DNA from: Burkholderiales bacterium
Lineage (GTDB): Bacteria > Pseudomonadota > Gammaproteobacteria > Burkholderiales > Burkholderiaceae_C
NCBI GenBank assembly: GCA_016703325.1
Contig: JADJCH010000067.1
Span: 1-64,000 of the forward strand
Direction: 5' to 3'
Length of the DNA: 64,000 bases
The translations under genes were made by a program, and so were the position numbers. Position 1 is the stretch's first letter. Each line of letters starts with the position of its first letter. Shown piece after piece: positions 35,901 to 44,419 of the stretch. Below the pieces are notes generated by a model, which saw only the letters and a list, made by a program, of their open reading frames with translations, was not told the DNA's origin and ran no database searches.

Positions 35901-38785
35901 GCGTTCCCCACGGGCGTGGGGATGAACCGTCAATCGCTGCTTGTAGGTCGGTCTGGTCCGCGCGTTCCCCACGGGCGTGGGGATGAACCGGCAGTGCCTG
36001 CGATTGCCGCGATCTCCAGGCCGCGTTCCCCACGGGCGTGGGGATGAACCGCTCTTGCGCAGCCCCTCCAGCACCGCCGACCAGCGTTCCCCACGGGCGT
36101 GGGGATGAACCGCCAGCAGGGCCAGCACGCACACCGGGTACAACGCGTTCCCCACGGGCGTGGGGATGAACCGCGCTGGGCCGTCTCCTCGACAGCAGCC
36201 CCGCCGCGTTCCCCACGGGCGTGGGGATGAACCGCGAGCAGATCACAACGCGCGCGGCCTGAATGTGCGTTCCCCACGGGCGTGGGGATGAACCGTACAT
36301 CTCCGGCAACTGCGAAGTGAAGTGGCAGCGTTCCCCACGGGCGTGGGGATGAACCGGCATTGCCGGGGCGATGTAGAGCACGTCGTCAGCGTTCCCCACG
36401 GGCGTGGGGATGAACCGGAGGGGCCATGACCACCTGCGCCTGCGACTGGGCGTTCCCCACGGGCGTGGGGATGAACCGCCGCTGACCCAGTCCAATGCGC
36501 AGATCACCCCGCGTTCCCCACGGGCGTGGGGATGAACCGGGATTTGCCTATGCCATCGGGACGCTCAAGCGGCGTTCCCCACGGGCGTGGGGATGAACCG
36601 GCGGCTGTCTTGGGAGGAGCCATCACTGCGCGGCGTTCCCCACGGGCGTGGGGATGAACCGCTGGTCTCACCAAACCGGCAAAGCGACAGATCGCGTTCC
36701 CCACGGGCGTGGGGATGAACCGTCCGCGGCCAGGCCTGCCAAGTGGGCCGACTTGCGTTCCCCACGGGCGTGGGGATGAACCGGCTGCCAAGGAGAAGGG
36801 CACCCTGGTATTCGGGCGTTCCCCACGGGCGTGGGGATGAACCGACCCGCCAGCCGCCGCCGAGCCCGTGCGGCAGGCGTTCCCCACGGGCGTGGGGATG
36901 AACCGCCGTGCGCCGTTGCTGGCGGTTCGGGCAGCAGGCGTTCCCCACGGGCGTGGGGATGAACCGTACCGCGCGGCGTCGGCGGCTGTGCCGATCGGGC
37001 GTTCCCCACGGGCGTGGGGATGAACCGTGCTGCGCGTTCGATTCTGCGACGGCTTCGCTGCGTTCCCCACGGGCGTGGGGATGAACCGTGTTAGGCATCC
37101 CGCTCCGAAGCGAGAAATGGGCGTTCCCCACGGGCGTGGGGATGAACCGCGAGCACTCCATCCGGCCCTGGAACACGTCGCGCGTTCCCCACGGGCGTGG
37201 GGATGAACCGGACTGGTCGAACGCGTGTTTGGCCTGACGTGGCGCGTTCCCCACGGGCGTGGGGATGAACCGACGTACTTGAGCGCCTGGCCCTTGGCCG
37301 CAGCGCGTTCCCCACGGGCGTGGGGATGAACCGATGCGGCGGCCAATGTGGCTCATGGTGAGCTCGCGTTCCCCACGGGCGTGGGGATGAACCGGCCCGG
37401 CTGCGTTGGCCCGCCTCGCGCTCACGGCGTTCCCCACGGGCGTGGGGATGAACCCGTCCTGAGCGTCGTTGAGGCGGGCAAACTGCTGCGTTCCCCACGG
37501 GCGTGGGGATGAACCGGCCGTGCGCCGGCCCCACCCAACGATCTGCGCGTTCCCCACGGGCGTGGGGATGAACCGTCGGTGGGTCCTTTGCTGTCGCGCG
37601 GCCTGGGGCGTTCCCCACGGGCGTGGGGATGAACCGCGGCCGGTGTGGCAGGGGCAGACGGCGTCGATGCGTTCCCCACGGGCGTGGGGATGAACCGGTT
37701 CATTCCCTTGCTCCAGGTTAGTTGTGTAAGCGTTCCCCACGGGCGTGGGGATGAACCGTGATCCCCGTATTTCCTGGGTCTGGCGCAACAGCGTTCCCCA
37801 CGGGCGTGGGGATGAACCGGGCCTCCACCGCGTTGGCGTCCGGCGCAAAAAGCGTTCCCCACGGGCGTGGGGATGAACCGCCCATCACCTCCCGCATGTT
37901 GTCCAGCTGCTGGCGTTCCCCACGGGCGTGGGGATGAACCGTTGGCCACCGCGCTGGGCTGCGCCAGGGCCTTGCGTTCCCCACGGGCGTGGGGATGAAC
38001 CGAATTCCAGCGTGGGCGGGCTGACGCCGTCGCCGCGTTCCCCACGGGCGTGGGGATGAACCGTCGGCCTGCGTGATGTGCCCGTAGCGCAGCTGGCGTT
38101 CCCCACGGGCGTGGGGATGAACCGGCCTGCACCTTGCGGTTGGCGGCGGTGAGGATGCGTTCCCCACGGGCGTGGGGATGAACCGGCCTACGGCGGCACA
38201 CCGGTGAAGGTGCCGCGCGCGTTCCCCACGGGCGTGGGGATGAACCGCCTGCGGATCAAGCGCAGCTTTTGGCACGAAGGCGTTCCCCACGGGCGTGGGG
38301 ATGAACCGTTGTAGGCAAACACCAGCCCATCCACATAGGTGCGTTCCCCACGGGCGTGGGGATGAACCGGAATGGGCCCAGGCCTGGACCGACTTCACCC
38401 GGCGTTCCCCACGGGCGTGGGGATGAACCGCCCACCCCCGGTTCCATCGCGCAGACCCAGAGGCGTTCCCCACGGGCGTGGGGATGAACCGACGGTGTCC
38501 GTGTCCCTGCTGTCGCGCAGCGGGCGTTCCCCACGGGCGTGGGGATGAACCGGACGCCGAGCGCTACCGCTGGCTGCGCCGCTGGCGTTCCCCACGGGCG
38601 TGGGGATGAACCGCATTTGCTCGCGGGTCATCAATCGAGCCCTCCGCGTTCCCCACGGGCGTGGGGATGAACCGTAGGGCGGGTCGGTAATCACGCAGTC
38701 CACGGCGCGTTCCCCACGGGCGTGGGGATGAACCGATCCGATCGCAGCTGTGCGCTGCAAGGGGTCTGCGTTCCCCACGGGCGTG
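35901..38785 (+). CRISPR. Type I-E CRISPR array, 48 repeats, last one truncated
   Basis: The 29-nt repeat runs GCGTTCCCCACGGGCGTGGG then GATGAACCG. CCCCACG and CGTGGGG form the crRNA hairpin stem. There are 47 spacers in register at 61-nt spacing. Nearly all spacers are 32 nt; exceptions are 33 nt (37211-37243), 30 nt (37517-37546) and 33 nt (38186-38218). The repeat at 37427-37455 ends in C instead of G. The other repeats I checked are identical. The 48th repeat starts at 38768 and is cut after 18 nt by an IS end at 38786, so older spacers are probably lost. Confidence 0.99.
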
Positions 38786-38836
38786 TGTGACCGCTGGTCA
38801 GGAGCCGCCTCTATTCGCTGGCGAAGTAGCGGATTT
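38786..38836 (+). mobile_element. IS21-like element end truncating the CRISPR array
   Basis: TGTGACCGCTGGTCAG-type sequence, nearly identical to 2169-2218 for about 50 bases, then diverging. No istA or istB follows, so this is a solitary end left by an insertion and deletion inside the last repeat. Confidence 0.8.
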
Positions 38837-40201
38837 GCAGGCGGGAGTTGGACTCGAAATCTCAATCTGGCGGGAGATGCTGCTGCGTCTCTGGCGTTTC
38901 GCATCCGTGTGGAAATTGCAGCAATGACCTCACATTCTGGCTATCGAGATGTGACGCCAATAGCTCAAGTTGATCGAATGTGGCGGAGTGTTGGCCAGTG
39001 GATTGCGCAGACGCTTGCTGCGCCGCTCGCAGCGATCCGCCCGATCGTGGTGAACATACCCCGCCAGCCCACCCACCACGACAGCGGACTGACGTCCCAA
39101 GGTTTGCCGGGCGCGAGGCCCGGCGCGGTCGGTCTTAAAAATGGAAACGTGATCCGCCCCACGTATGCATTTCTGCAGCGGTGGGATTGGGATGCCGGAC
39201 TGCCTCAAGGGTCAGCCGCAGGCATCTGCGTGCAGGTCCAGCCTGACACGCCTCGGGTGGATCGGTCCGGGTGACGAGGAGCCGTCACGGGTCGTCGCTC
39301 GCTGTGGGACCGCCCCTGACCGCAGAGCCAGGGCGAGGCGAGGGGTGAGCGAAGCCAAACGGGTGACCCCGACAGGAGCCAGCAACCGCAAGGGGCGTCC
39401 TGAGGACGCGTGCCCGACCAGACGACACATTCCGCGCAGGTCTCCAGGACCCGCACCATGAATGCCAGCGCCGCCGCGCTTCACGAGCGCCCGGTGCACA
39501 CACCGGACCAGCGGACGCAAGAACTCCACATGAAGACAACCAGGCCACCTCGGGGATGGCTGCCGCAGGGCTCGGGGCCGCTGCGGATCACTCTGTGACA
39601 GGGATGGACTCGAAGAGAGCCGACTCCACCAGGCAGGTAACGACTGCGACGCCTGTGACTCCGGAAGGAGCGGGCCAGGCTGGCCCATGGGAGGCTCCAG
39701 TGGATCGGATCGGGCGGGTCCGCGTCAATGCCCGGTCCCGGCAACCGAAGCGTCAGCACGACCCTTGACGGTGGCGAATCCACTGCACGAACGTTGCGTT
39801 TAGTGGCCTTTATGTTGCGAACCCCCGAATCGTCCCGCCGGCACAGAGGGGGTTGACACGCCCGGCGTCGGCCTCTGGTTCCGAGCTTGAGGTTTTCGAA
39901 GACCCGGCCTCCGGGCTTCCCGCGCCACCTCGGCGGCGACCGCTGGGGTTGACAGCTCCTGCTCGGGTGAGAGCCTGGTCTGACACCCGCAAGCCATCCT
40001 CGGCGCCGGGCACGGTCATCCTCGACCGCAGTCGGATCCTGGTCTCACTGCACCGCGACCCACTGCACCGCGATCGGGATAGGTGCCTGCACGAGGACGG
40101 CTTCCGGGTGGACGGGCGTCAGCCTCCTCTGGATGCTGGTTGCCGCCCCAGCCCTTTGCACCTTCCCTTGTTCATTCCCTTGCCCGACCTGGAGCCAATG
40201 C
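38837..40201. other. No confident gene; integrative-element leader region
   Basis: A frame from ATG 38923 reads MTSHSGYRDVTPIAQVDRMW and could be a short gene to about 39274, but no family is recognised. The rest is GC-rich sequence with short ORFs only. It holds a dispersed repeat (39631-39653, copy at 17068-17090) and two 13-bp direct repeats at 40046-40073. Confidence 0.4.
40046..40073 (+). repeat. Tandem 13-bp direct repeats upstream of parM-like gene
   Basis: CACTGCACCGCGA occurs at 40046-40058 and 40061-40073, 15 bp apart. They are candidate operator or partition-site repeats for the operon starting at 40202. Confidence 0.45.
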
Positions 40202-41242
40202 ATGGAACCGATTGTCAGAGCGGTGGATGTCGGATTCGGCAACACCAAATTCATCACCGGCGGCAGCCGCCCCAGCGACTTCCGCTGCCAGAGCTTCCCC
40301 TCCCGCGCCTACCCCAGCCCGCGCGACCCCGGCAAGGCACTGGGCAGCGAAGGGCGCAAGACCTACGCCATCCCCATCGGCGGCCTGTTCTACGAGGTCG
40401 GCCCCGACGTCATGCTGGCCGCCGACGCCTTCCGCGCCACCGAGATCCACGGCGACTACATCGAGACACCTCAGTACCTCGCCCTGGCCCGCGGAGCGCT
40501 GCGCATGATGCGCCTGGAGACCATCGACCTGCTGGTCGTCGGTCTGCCGGTGGCCCAGTTCGCCGCCCGCAAGACCCAGCTGGAAAAGCTCATGACCGGC
40601 CGCCACGACCTGGGCGGCGGCAAGGCCGTCACCGTGCACAAGGCCCTGGCGATGGCCCAGCCGCACGGTGCGCTGATCGACTACGCCACCCAGCACGAGC
40701 GGGTGGAGGCCATGGAGCAGGAGCTCAGCCTGGTCATCGACCCCGGCTCGCGCACCTTCGACTGGCTGGTGGCGCGGGGCATGAAGCTGGCCCACAAACA
40801 GAGCTTCTCGGTGGACCGGGGCGTCTCCAACGTCCTGCAACTGATCGCCGACGACATCAGCCAGGAGATCGGCCAGCCGTACACCAACTTCGAGGCCATC
40901 GACCTGGCGCTGCGCAGCGGCAAGGGCCTGACCGTCTTCCAGCGCAGCTACAACCCGGCGCGCCTGCGGCCGATGGTGGACATCATCGCCCGCGACGCAG
41001 TGGCAGCCATGATGCGGCGCATCGGCGGGGCCTACAACATCCAGCACGTCATCCTGGTGGGAGGTGGCGCCTTCCTGTTCCGCAAGGCGGTCAAGCAGGC
41101 CTTCAGCTCGCACCAGATCCTGGAAGTGAAGGAGCCGATGTTCGCTAACGTGCGCGGCTACCAGATCGCCGGCCAGAACTACCTGGCCAGCCTGCCTGGT
41201 GGCTGGGCTCGACCCAAGGCCACCGGCGGGGAGGGCGCATGA
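40202..41242 (+). CDS. ParM/StbA-like actin-fold protein
   Basis: Actin-like ATPases of this group drive plasmid or element segregation. The 346-residue protein starts MEPIVRAVDVGFGNTKFITG (phosphate-1 motif DVGFGNTK). It has LSLVIDPGSRTFDWLVARGM (phosphate-2) and NIQHVILVGGGAFLFRKAVK (adenosine-site glycines). The same architecture is found on integrative conjugative elements. It begins a four-gene operon with stop-start overlaps (ATGA with the next gene). Confidence 0.88.
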   Translation: MEPIVRAVDVGFGNTKFITGGSRPSDFRCQSFPSRAYPSPRDPGKALGSEGRKTYAIPIGGLFYEVGPDVMLAADAFRATEIHGDYIETPQYLALARGALRMMRLETIDLLVVGLPVAQFAARKTQLEKLMTGRHDLGGGKAVTVHKALAMAQPHGALIDYATQHERVEAMEQELSLVIDPGSRTFDWLVARGMKLAHKQSFSVDRGVSNVLQLIADDISQEIGQPYTNFEAIDLALRSGKGLTVFQRSYNPARLRPMVDIIARDAVAAMMRRIGGAYNIQHVILVGGGAFLFRKAVKQAFSSHQILEVKEPMFANVRGYQIAGQNYLASLPGGWARPKATGGEGA

Positions 41243-41538
41243 ACACGACCCAACCGGCAACAGAGCCGATCCGACTGCTCTTCGAGATGCAGCGCGACGA
41301 CAACCCGCGCCTGTACGACGACCTGGTCCGATTCAACAAGGGGCCCAAACGGGTGAACCGCCTCAGGTTCCTGGCCCACGAGGGGTTGATGGCGCAGCGC
41401 TGGCTGGAGCAGGGTCTGGCCCTGGCACCGCAGATCCAGCTGCCGAGGGCGGAGGCGACGAACCGCATCAACGTCCAGGCGGCCCGCCAGACCAATCAGG
41501 CCTTTGATCTGCCGGAAGACGGCGAAGGAGATGCCTGA
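41239..41538 (+). CDS. Hypothetical ParM-operon partner (99 aa)
   Basis: ATG at 41239 overlaps the parM-like stop. The 99-residue protein reads MNTTQPATEPIRLLFEMQRD, then FNKGPKRVNRLRFLAHEGLM, and ends in an acidic tail. Position suggests a ParR/StbB-like adaptor that binds both DNA and the actin-like protein, but I see no firm family motif. The stop overlaps the next start (TGATG). Confidence 0.7.
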   Translation: MNTTQPATEPIRLLFEMQRDDNPRLYDDLVRFNKGPKRVNRLRFLAHEGLMAQRWLEQGLALAPQIQLPRAEATNRINVQAARQTNQAFDLPEDGEGDA

Positions 41539-41813
41539 TGGACCGCAAACCTCAACCCAGAAGGACACACCGCCGGGTCGGCGCTTCGGAGCTGGCGCAG
41601 ATGGCGGTGTGTGAGCGGCGCGTGCTGCTCGAACACCGATTCGGCAAGCGGAACAGCGATGAAAGACGCAGAGCCATGCTGCAAGGTCAGCGTGTCCATC
41701 GCAGGTGCCTGCAAGAGGGGCGCAGAGGCGCAATCGCCTGGCGATGGATCAGGCTCGTGATCGATTGGGTTCGGCGCCTGCTTGGCCTGCTACGGGTCGG
41801 AGGAGGGCGGTGA
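41538..41813 (+). CDS. Cas4-like nuclease, N-terminal part
   Basis: The 91-residue protein contains RVGASELAQMAVCERRVLLE then HRFG and AMLQGQRVHRRCLQEG. This is the layout of the N-terminus of Cas4/RecB-type nucleases: a single Cys of the iron-sulfur cluster followed by the G-x-x-x-H motif. The remaining motifs are in the next gene, which starts within this gene's stop (TGATG). A hydrophobic/basic tail (WRWIRLVIDWVRRLLGLL) ends it. The two products may work as one split nuclease. Confidence 0.6.
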   Translation: MDRKPQPRRTHRRVGASELAQMAVCERRVLLEHRFGKRNSDERRRAMLQGQRVHRRCLQEGRRGAIAWRWIRLVIDWVRRLLGLLRVGGGR

Positions 41814-42382
41814 TGGACACCTGGAATGAGACCGTCCCGGGGCTGGTGGGAGCCGTCATCGGTTGGCTGGGCTGGCGCTGGCTGCGGCAGCGTTCGCAAC
41901 GCCTGCCTGCGCAGTTGAAGGGTGCGCAGAGGATCTGGACCGAACGCGAGTTCGTCATGGACGAGCCCGTGCGGCTGGTAGCTCGGGTGGATGCGGCCTG
42001 GCGCCTGGAGACCGGCGAGATCGTGCTGGTGGAGGTGAAGCATCGCCGGCATGACCGGGTGCATCGCTCGGATGTCGTCCAGCTGTCGGCGCAGCGATTG
42101 GCGGCTGAAGCGGTGACGGGGGAATCGATCGCTCCGTGGGGCTGGGTGTGCGTCCATCGCGGGAGGTGGTGGCGCCGCAGCCGGTGGCATCGGGTGGAGT
42201 TGATCACGCAAGGGGAGGTGATCGACTTGATGCGCCGGCGGGAGTGGTTGTTGGCTGGTGAAGTTCAGGCTCGGACGGCGGTATCAGCGGGTGTGTGTCG
42301 GACGTGTAATTGGCGCAGGGGTTGTCCTGAACTCTTGGAACGAGCCTTGGAACGGAGTCAAATCACCAACCACCGTAGGTGA
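41813..42382 (+). CDS. Cas4-like PD-(D/E)XK nuclease, C-terminal part
   Basis: A protein of 189 residues with an N-terminal hydrophobic stretch, GLVGAVIGWLGWRWLRQRSQ. The nuclease core follows: RLVARVDAAWRLETGEIVLV then EVKHR gives the D...ExK residues, and DVVQLSAQRLAAEAVTGES gives the Q-motif helix. The C-terminal cysteines CRTCNWRRGC match the Cas4 iron-sulfur cluster. It lacks the N-terminal Cys and His motif, which are encoded just upstream. Cas4 is not part of standard I-E systems; here it belongs to the ParM operon. Confidence 0.7.
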   Translation: MDTWNETVPGLVGAVIGWLGWRWLRQRSQRLPAQLKGAQRIWTEREFVMDEPVRLVARVDAAWRLETGEIVLVEVKHRRHDRVHRSDVVQLSAQRLAAEAVTGESIAPWGWVCVHRGRWWRRSRWHRVELITQGEVIDLMRRREWLLAGEVQARTAVSAGVCRTCNWRRGCPELLERALERSQITNHRR

Positions 42383-42451
42383 GTGATTCGAAATGGCCGA
42401 TCGGGAACAGCGGGGCCTTTCATCTCTCTTGAAAAATCGCTCCAGGCAGCG

Positions 42452-43717
42452 TCAGCGCTCGGCCAGCAAACGTACCGCCATCTTCCGGGTGGTGGACTGC
42501 ACGAAACGCTCCAGCCTGTCGGCCAATGTTTGCGCGGAGGGCGTCAGGCCAACTGCCACGTCCTGCACCGACTGACTGAACGCGACCGGCAGGCGTTCTG
42601 CCATCTCACGCGCCTGCTGCAGCACGAACCGGGGCTGCATGCCAAGTTGCCTGGCCATCTGCACTAGGTGTTCAGCTCCCAACTCCCCCGGCCTGACCTC
42701 ACCGCCGATGGCGAAGGCAAACTCGTTCGACAGGCCGGGATAAAGCCGCGTGCACATCAGATCGTAGAACGGCGTCAGCCTCACGCCCTGGCCGGGCAGG
42801 CTGTAGATCGACAGGTTCTTGGCGTGGCTGTCGTTGTTGCCCACGTAGAGATTGAAAAACACCCAACGCAGCAGATGGCGCAAGTCCACAGCGGGCTGTG
42901 CGCTGTAGAGACGAATCAGTTGGGCACATGCAGCCAGACCCGGGCCGCCTTCCTTCTCATACTTGCGCTCCGATGCCGTGCCAGCCAATTGGCACAGGTC
43001 GTACTGCACCAGTCGTGTCAACCTGCCATCGGGGCGCATTTGGCGATCGAAGCGGCGCACCACGCAAGCTTCAGTGTGCGGCTCGTAGAAAACCTCGGCC
43101 GTTGGCAGGCCCGCCAGGGCAGCAGCACGCATCACGATGACCTCGTTCGTCGCCGAGTGCCAAACTTTGGCCAAACGTCGGATGTTGGGTTTGAGAATAT
43201 GGGTGGACGGCGAAGTGCCCTTGGGCAAACGCGGCAGACCGTCATCGAAGATGGTCAAAGTGGTCTTGTCCTGGGCTCCGGCCAGGGAGATGCGTGCGCC
43301 CTGCTCTTGGATGTCGATGGCTGCAGCCGACCGTTTCGCCAGGTGAGCGGCAATGGCCTCCCAGGTGGTGGCCTCGTAGCTGGGTGGCACTTGCGTCTGC
43401 CCCGGAGCCAGCAGCACGAAAGCACCAGCAGTGTCGCCCGCCACTTCCAGCAGCAGCGAGAACAGGGTGGACGCCTTGCGCTGCACGGCCAGGTAGTCAC
43501 GCAGCTCCCCTTCCGGCAGCAGGTTCTCGAAGAAGGCCAACACCTCAGGCGTGGCCTGTCGGCCGGCCTGCAGCGGGATGGATGCCAGCGACATGCGCAG
43601 GCTGCTGCCCAACCAAGCTGGTGCGTACTCAAAGGACAGCGGCATGCTGTCGTGCACCGAGCCGACCCGTTCACTGCCGTAGTAGACATCCAACTGGGTG
43701 GGACGTGGCCGCATCAC
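42452..43717 (-). CDS. hipA: HipA-type toxin kinase
   Basis: HipA is a Ser/Thr kinase that inhibits growth, classically by phosphorylating glutamyl-tRNA synthetase. The 421-residue protein has the N-terminal HipA domain (FEYAPAWLGSSLRMSLASIP). Kinase motifs are ARISLAGAQDKTTLTIFDDG, YVGNNDSHAKNLSIYSLPGQ (catalytic Asp and Asn) and LTPFYDLMCTRLYPGLSNEF (metal-binding Asp). It lies seven bases after hipB on the same strand and is intact. Confidence 0.95.
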   Translation of the reverse strand: MMRPRPTQLDVYYGSERVGSVHDSMPLSFEYAPAWLGSSLRMSLASIPLQAGRQATPEVLAFFENLLPEGELRDYLAVQRKASTLFSLLLEVAGDTAGAFVLLAPGQTQVPPSYEATTWEAIAAHLAKRSAAAIDIQEQGARISLAGAQDKTTLTIFDDGLPRLPKGTSPSTHILKPNIRRLAKVWHSATNEVIVMRAAALAGLPTAEVFYEPHTEACVVRRFDRQMRPDGRLTRLVQYDLCQLAGTASERKYEKEGGPGLAACAQLIRLYSAQPAVDLRHLLRWVFFNLYVGNNDSHAKNLSIYSLPGQGVRLTPFYDLMCTRLYPGLSNEFAFAIGGEVRPGELGAEHLVQMARQLGMQPRFVLQQAREMAERLPVAFSQSVQDVAVGLTPSAQTLADRLERFVQSTTRKMAVRLLAER

Positions 43718-43724
43718 GCTCCCC

Positions 43725-44009
43725 TCACCGTGACTGCACCGAGCGTGATGCCTTGGTTCGAACGATGAACTCCAGACCCAGCAGGTCCATCAGGTCCAGC
43801 ACCTTCTGCAGTTGCACCGTGGGCTTGCCTTTTTCCAGGTCGACGATGAAGCGGTTGCCGGTATTGCCCAGGCCGGCCAGGTCCAACTGTTTCAGGGCCA
43901 GTCGCTTGCGCTGTTCACGGATGACGGCGCCCAGCTCCACGGAGGAGCGGATCGGGGTGTCTGCCCCGATGGGATGACCGGTCGGTAAGTCGTGCGCCAC
44001 AGAAGGCAT
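43725..44009 (-). CDS. hipB: HipB-type antitoxin
   Basis: HipB binds and neutralises HipA and represses the operon. It is 94 residues from ATG 44009. The XRE-type HTH covers VIREQRKRLALKQLDLAGLG and NTGNRFIVDLEKGKPTVQLQ, followed by a short tail. It is upstream of hipA, the standard order. Likely operators lie at 44025-44088. Confidence 0.93.
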   Translation of the reverse strand: MPSVAHDLPTGHPIGADTPIRSSVELGAVIREQRKRLALKQLDLAGLGNTGNRFIVDLEKGKPTVQLQKVLDLMDLLGLEFIVRTKASRSVQSR

Positions 44010-44024
44010 GGCAGAACCTTGAAG

Positions 44025-44088
44025 TTACCTTTCGGTCATTCTAAGCACCGAACTGCCGGAGGTGAAGAGCAGAGTGACCGTTCGGTAA
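44025..44088. promoter_or_regulatory. Two palindromic operators upstream of hipBA
   Basis: TTACCTTTCGGTCA (44025-44038) and TGACCGTTCGGTAA (44075-44088) share half-sites TTACC/GGTCA and are inverted copies of each other, 36 bp apart. They are good candidates for cooperative HipB binding. Confidence 0.65.
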
Positions 44089-44166
44089 TCCATGGTGTCC
44101 TAACTGGGCAGCGGCCTCGATCGCCCGGGTGACGGAGACCCACCTTCTGCGGGATCAACCCCCGAG

Positions 44167-44364
44167 ATTGGCCGCAGCCGGAGGAATCGGGTGGAACTGA
44201 TGACGTTGGGGCAGGTGATCGAGCGGGTGCGGCGGCGAGAGCGATTCGTGGCCGGTGAGGTTCAGGCACGGACGGCGGTATCAGTGGGTGTGTGCCGGAT
44301 GATTGGCGCAGGGGATGTGCTGAGGTGGCGCCTCAGGCGGGCAATGATCCATCTCATCCGGTGA
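44167..44364 (+). pseudogene. Decayed duplicate of the Cas4-like gene 3' end
   Basis: It parallels 42176-42382, for example GTTCAGGCACGGACGGCGGT versus the same with one change, then ATCAG-GGGTGTGTG. It has lost the Cys cluster through small indels and has no start. The two copies bracket hipBA, suggesting hipBA was inserted into, or duplicated with, this locus. Confidence 0.8.
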
Positions 44365-44419
44365 TTAACTTGTGAATCTGACCGCAAGAACTGACGCCGC
44401 CAACTTGCATCGCTTGTTT

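Noticed and set aside
22160..38785. A CRISPR-associated transposon (CAST) formed by the Mu/Tn7-like genes and the I-E cas genes
   Set aside because: The cas operon is complete, with Cas3, Cas1 and Cas2, and the transposon's right-end repeats and terminator lie between the ATPase gene and cas3. The array follows the cas genes normally. The two systems look merely adjacent.
35890..38900. Long minus-strand open frames rich in repeated Pro-Arg-Trp-Gly-Thr peptides
   Set aside because: They are translations of the CRISPR repeats. The 29-nt repeats happen to lack stops on that strand.
39853..41148. A 431-codon plus-strand frame over the ParM-like gene
   Set aside because: It is an out-of-frame shadow. 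The real frame starts at 40202 and shows the actin-like motifs.
41813..42382. A Cas4 belonging to the neighbouring CRISPR system
   Set aside because: Type I-E does not use Cas4. The gene is coupled to the ParM operon and separated from the array by an IS end and about 3 kb.
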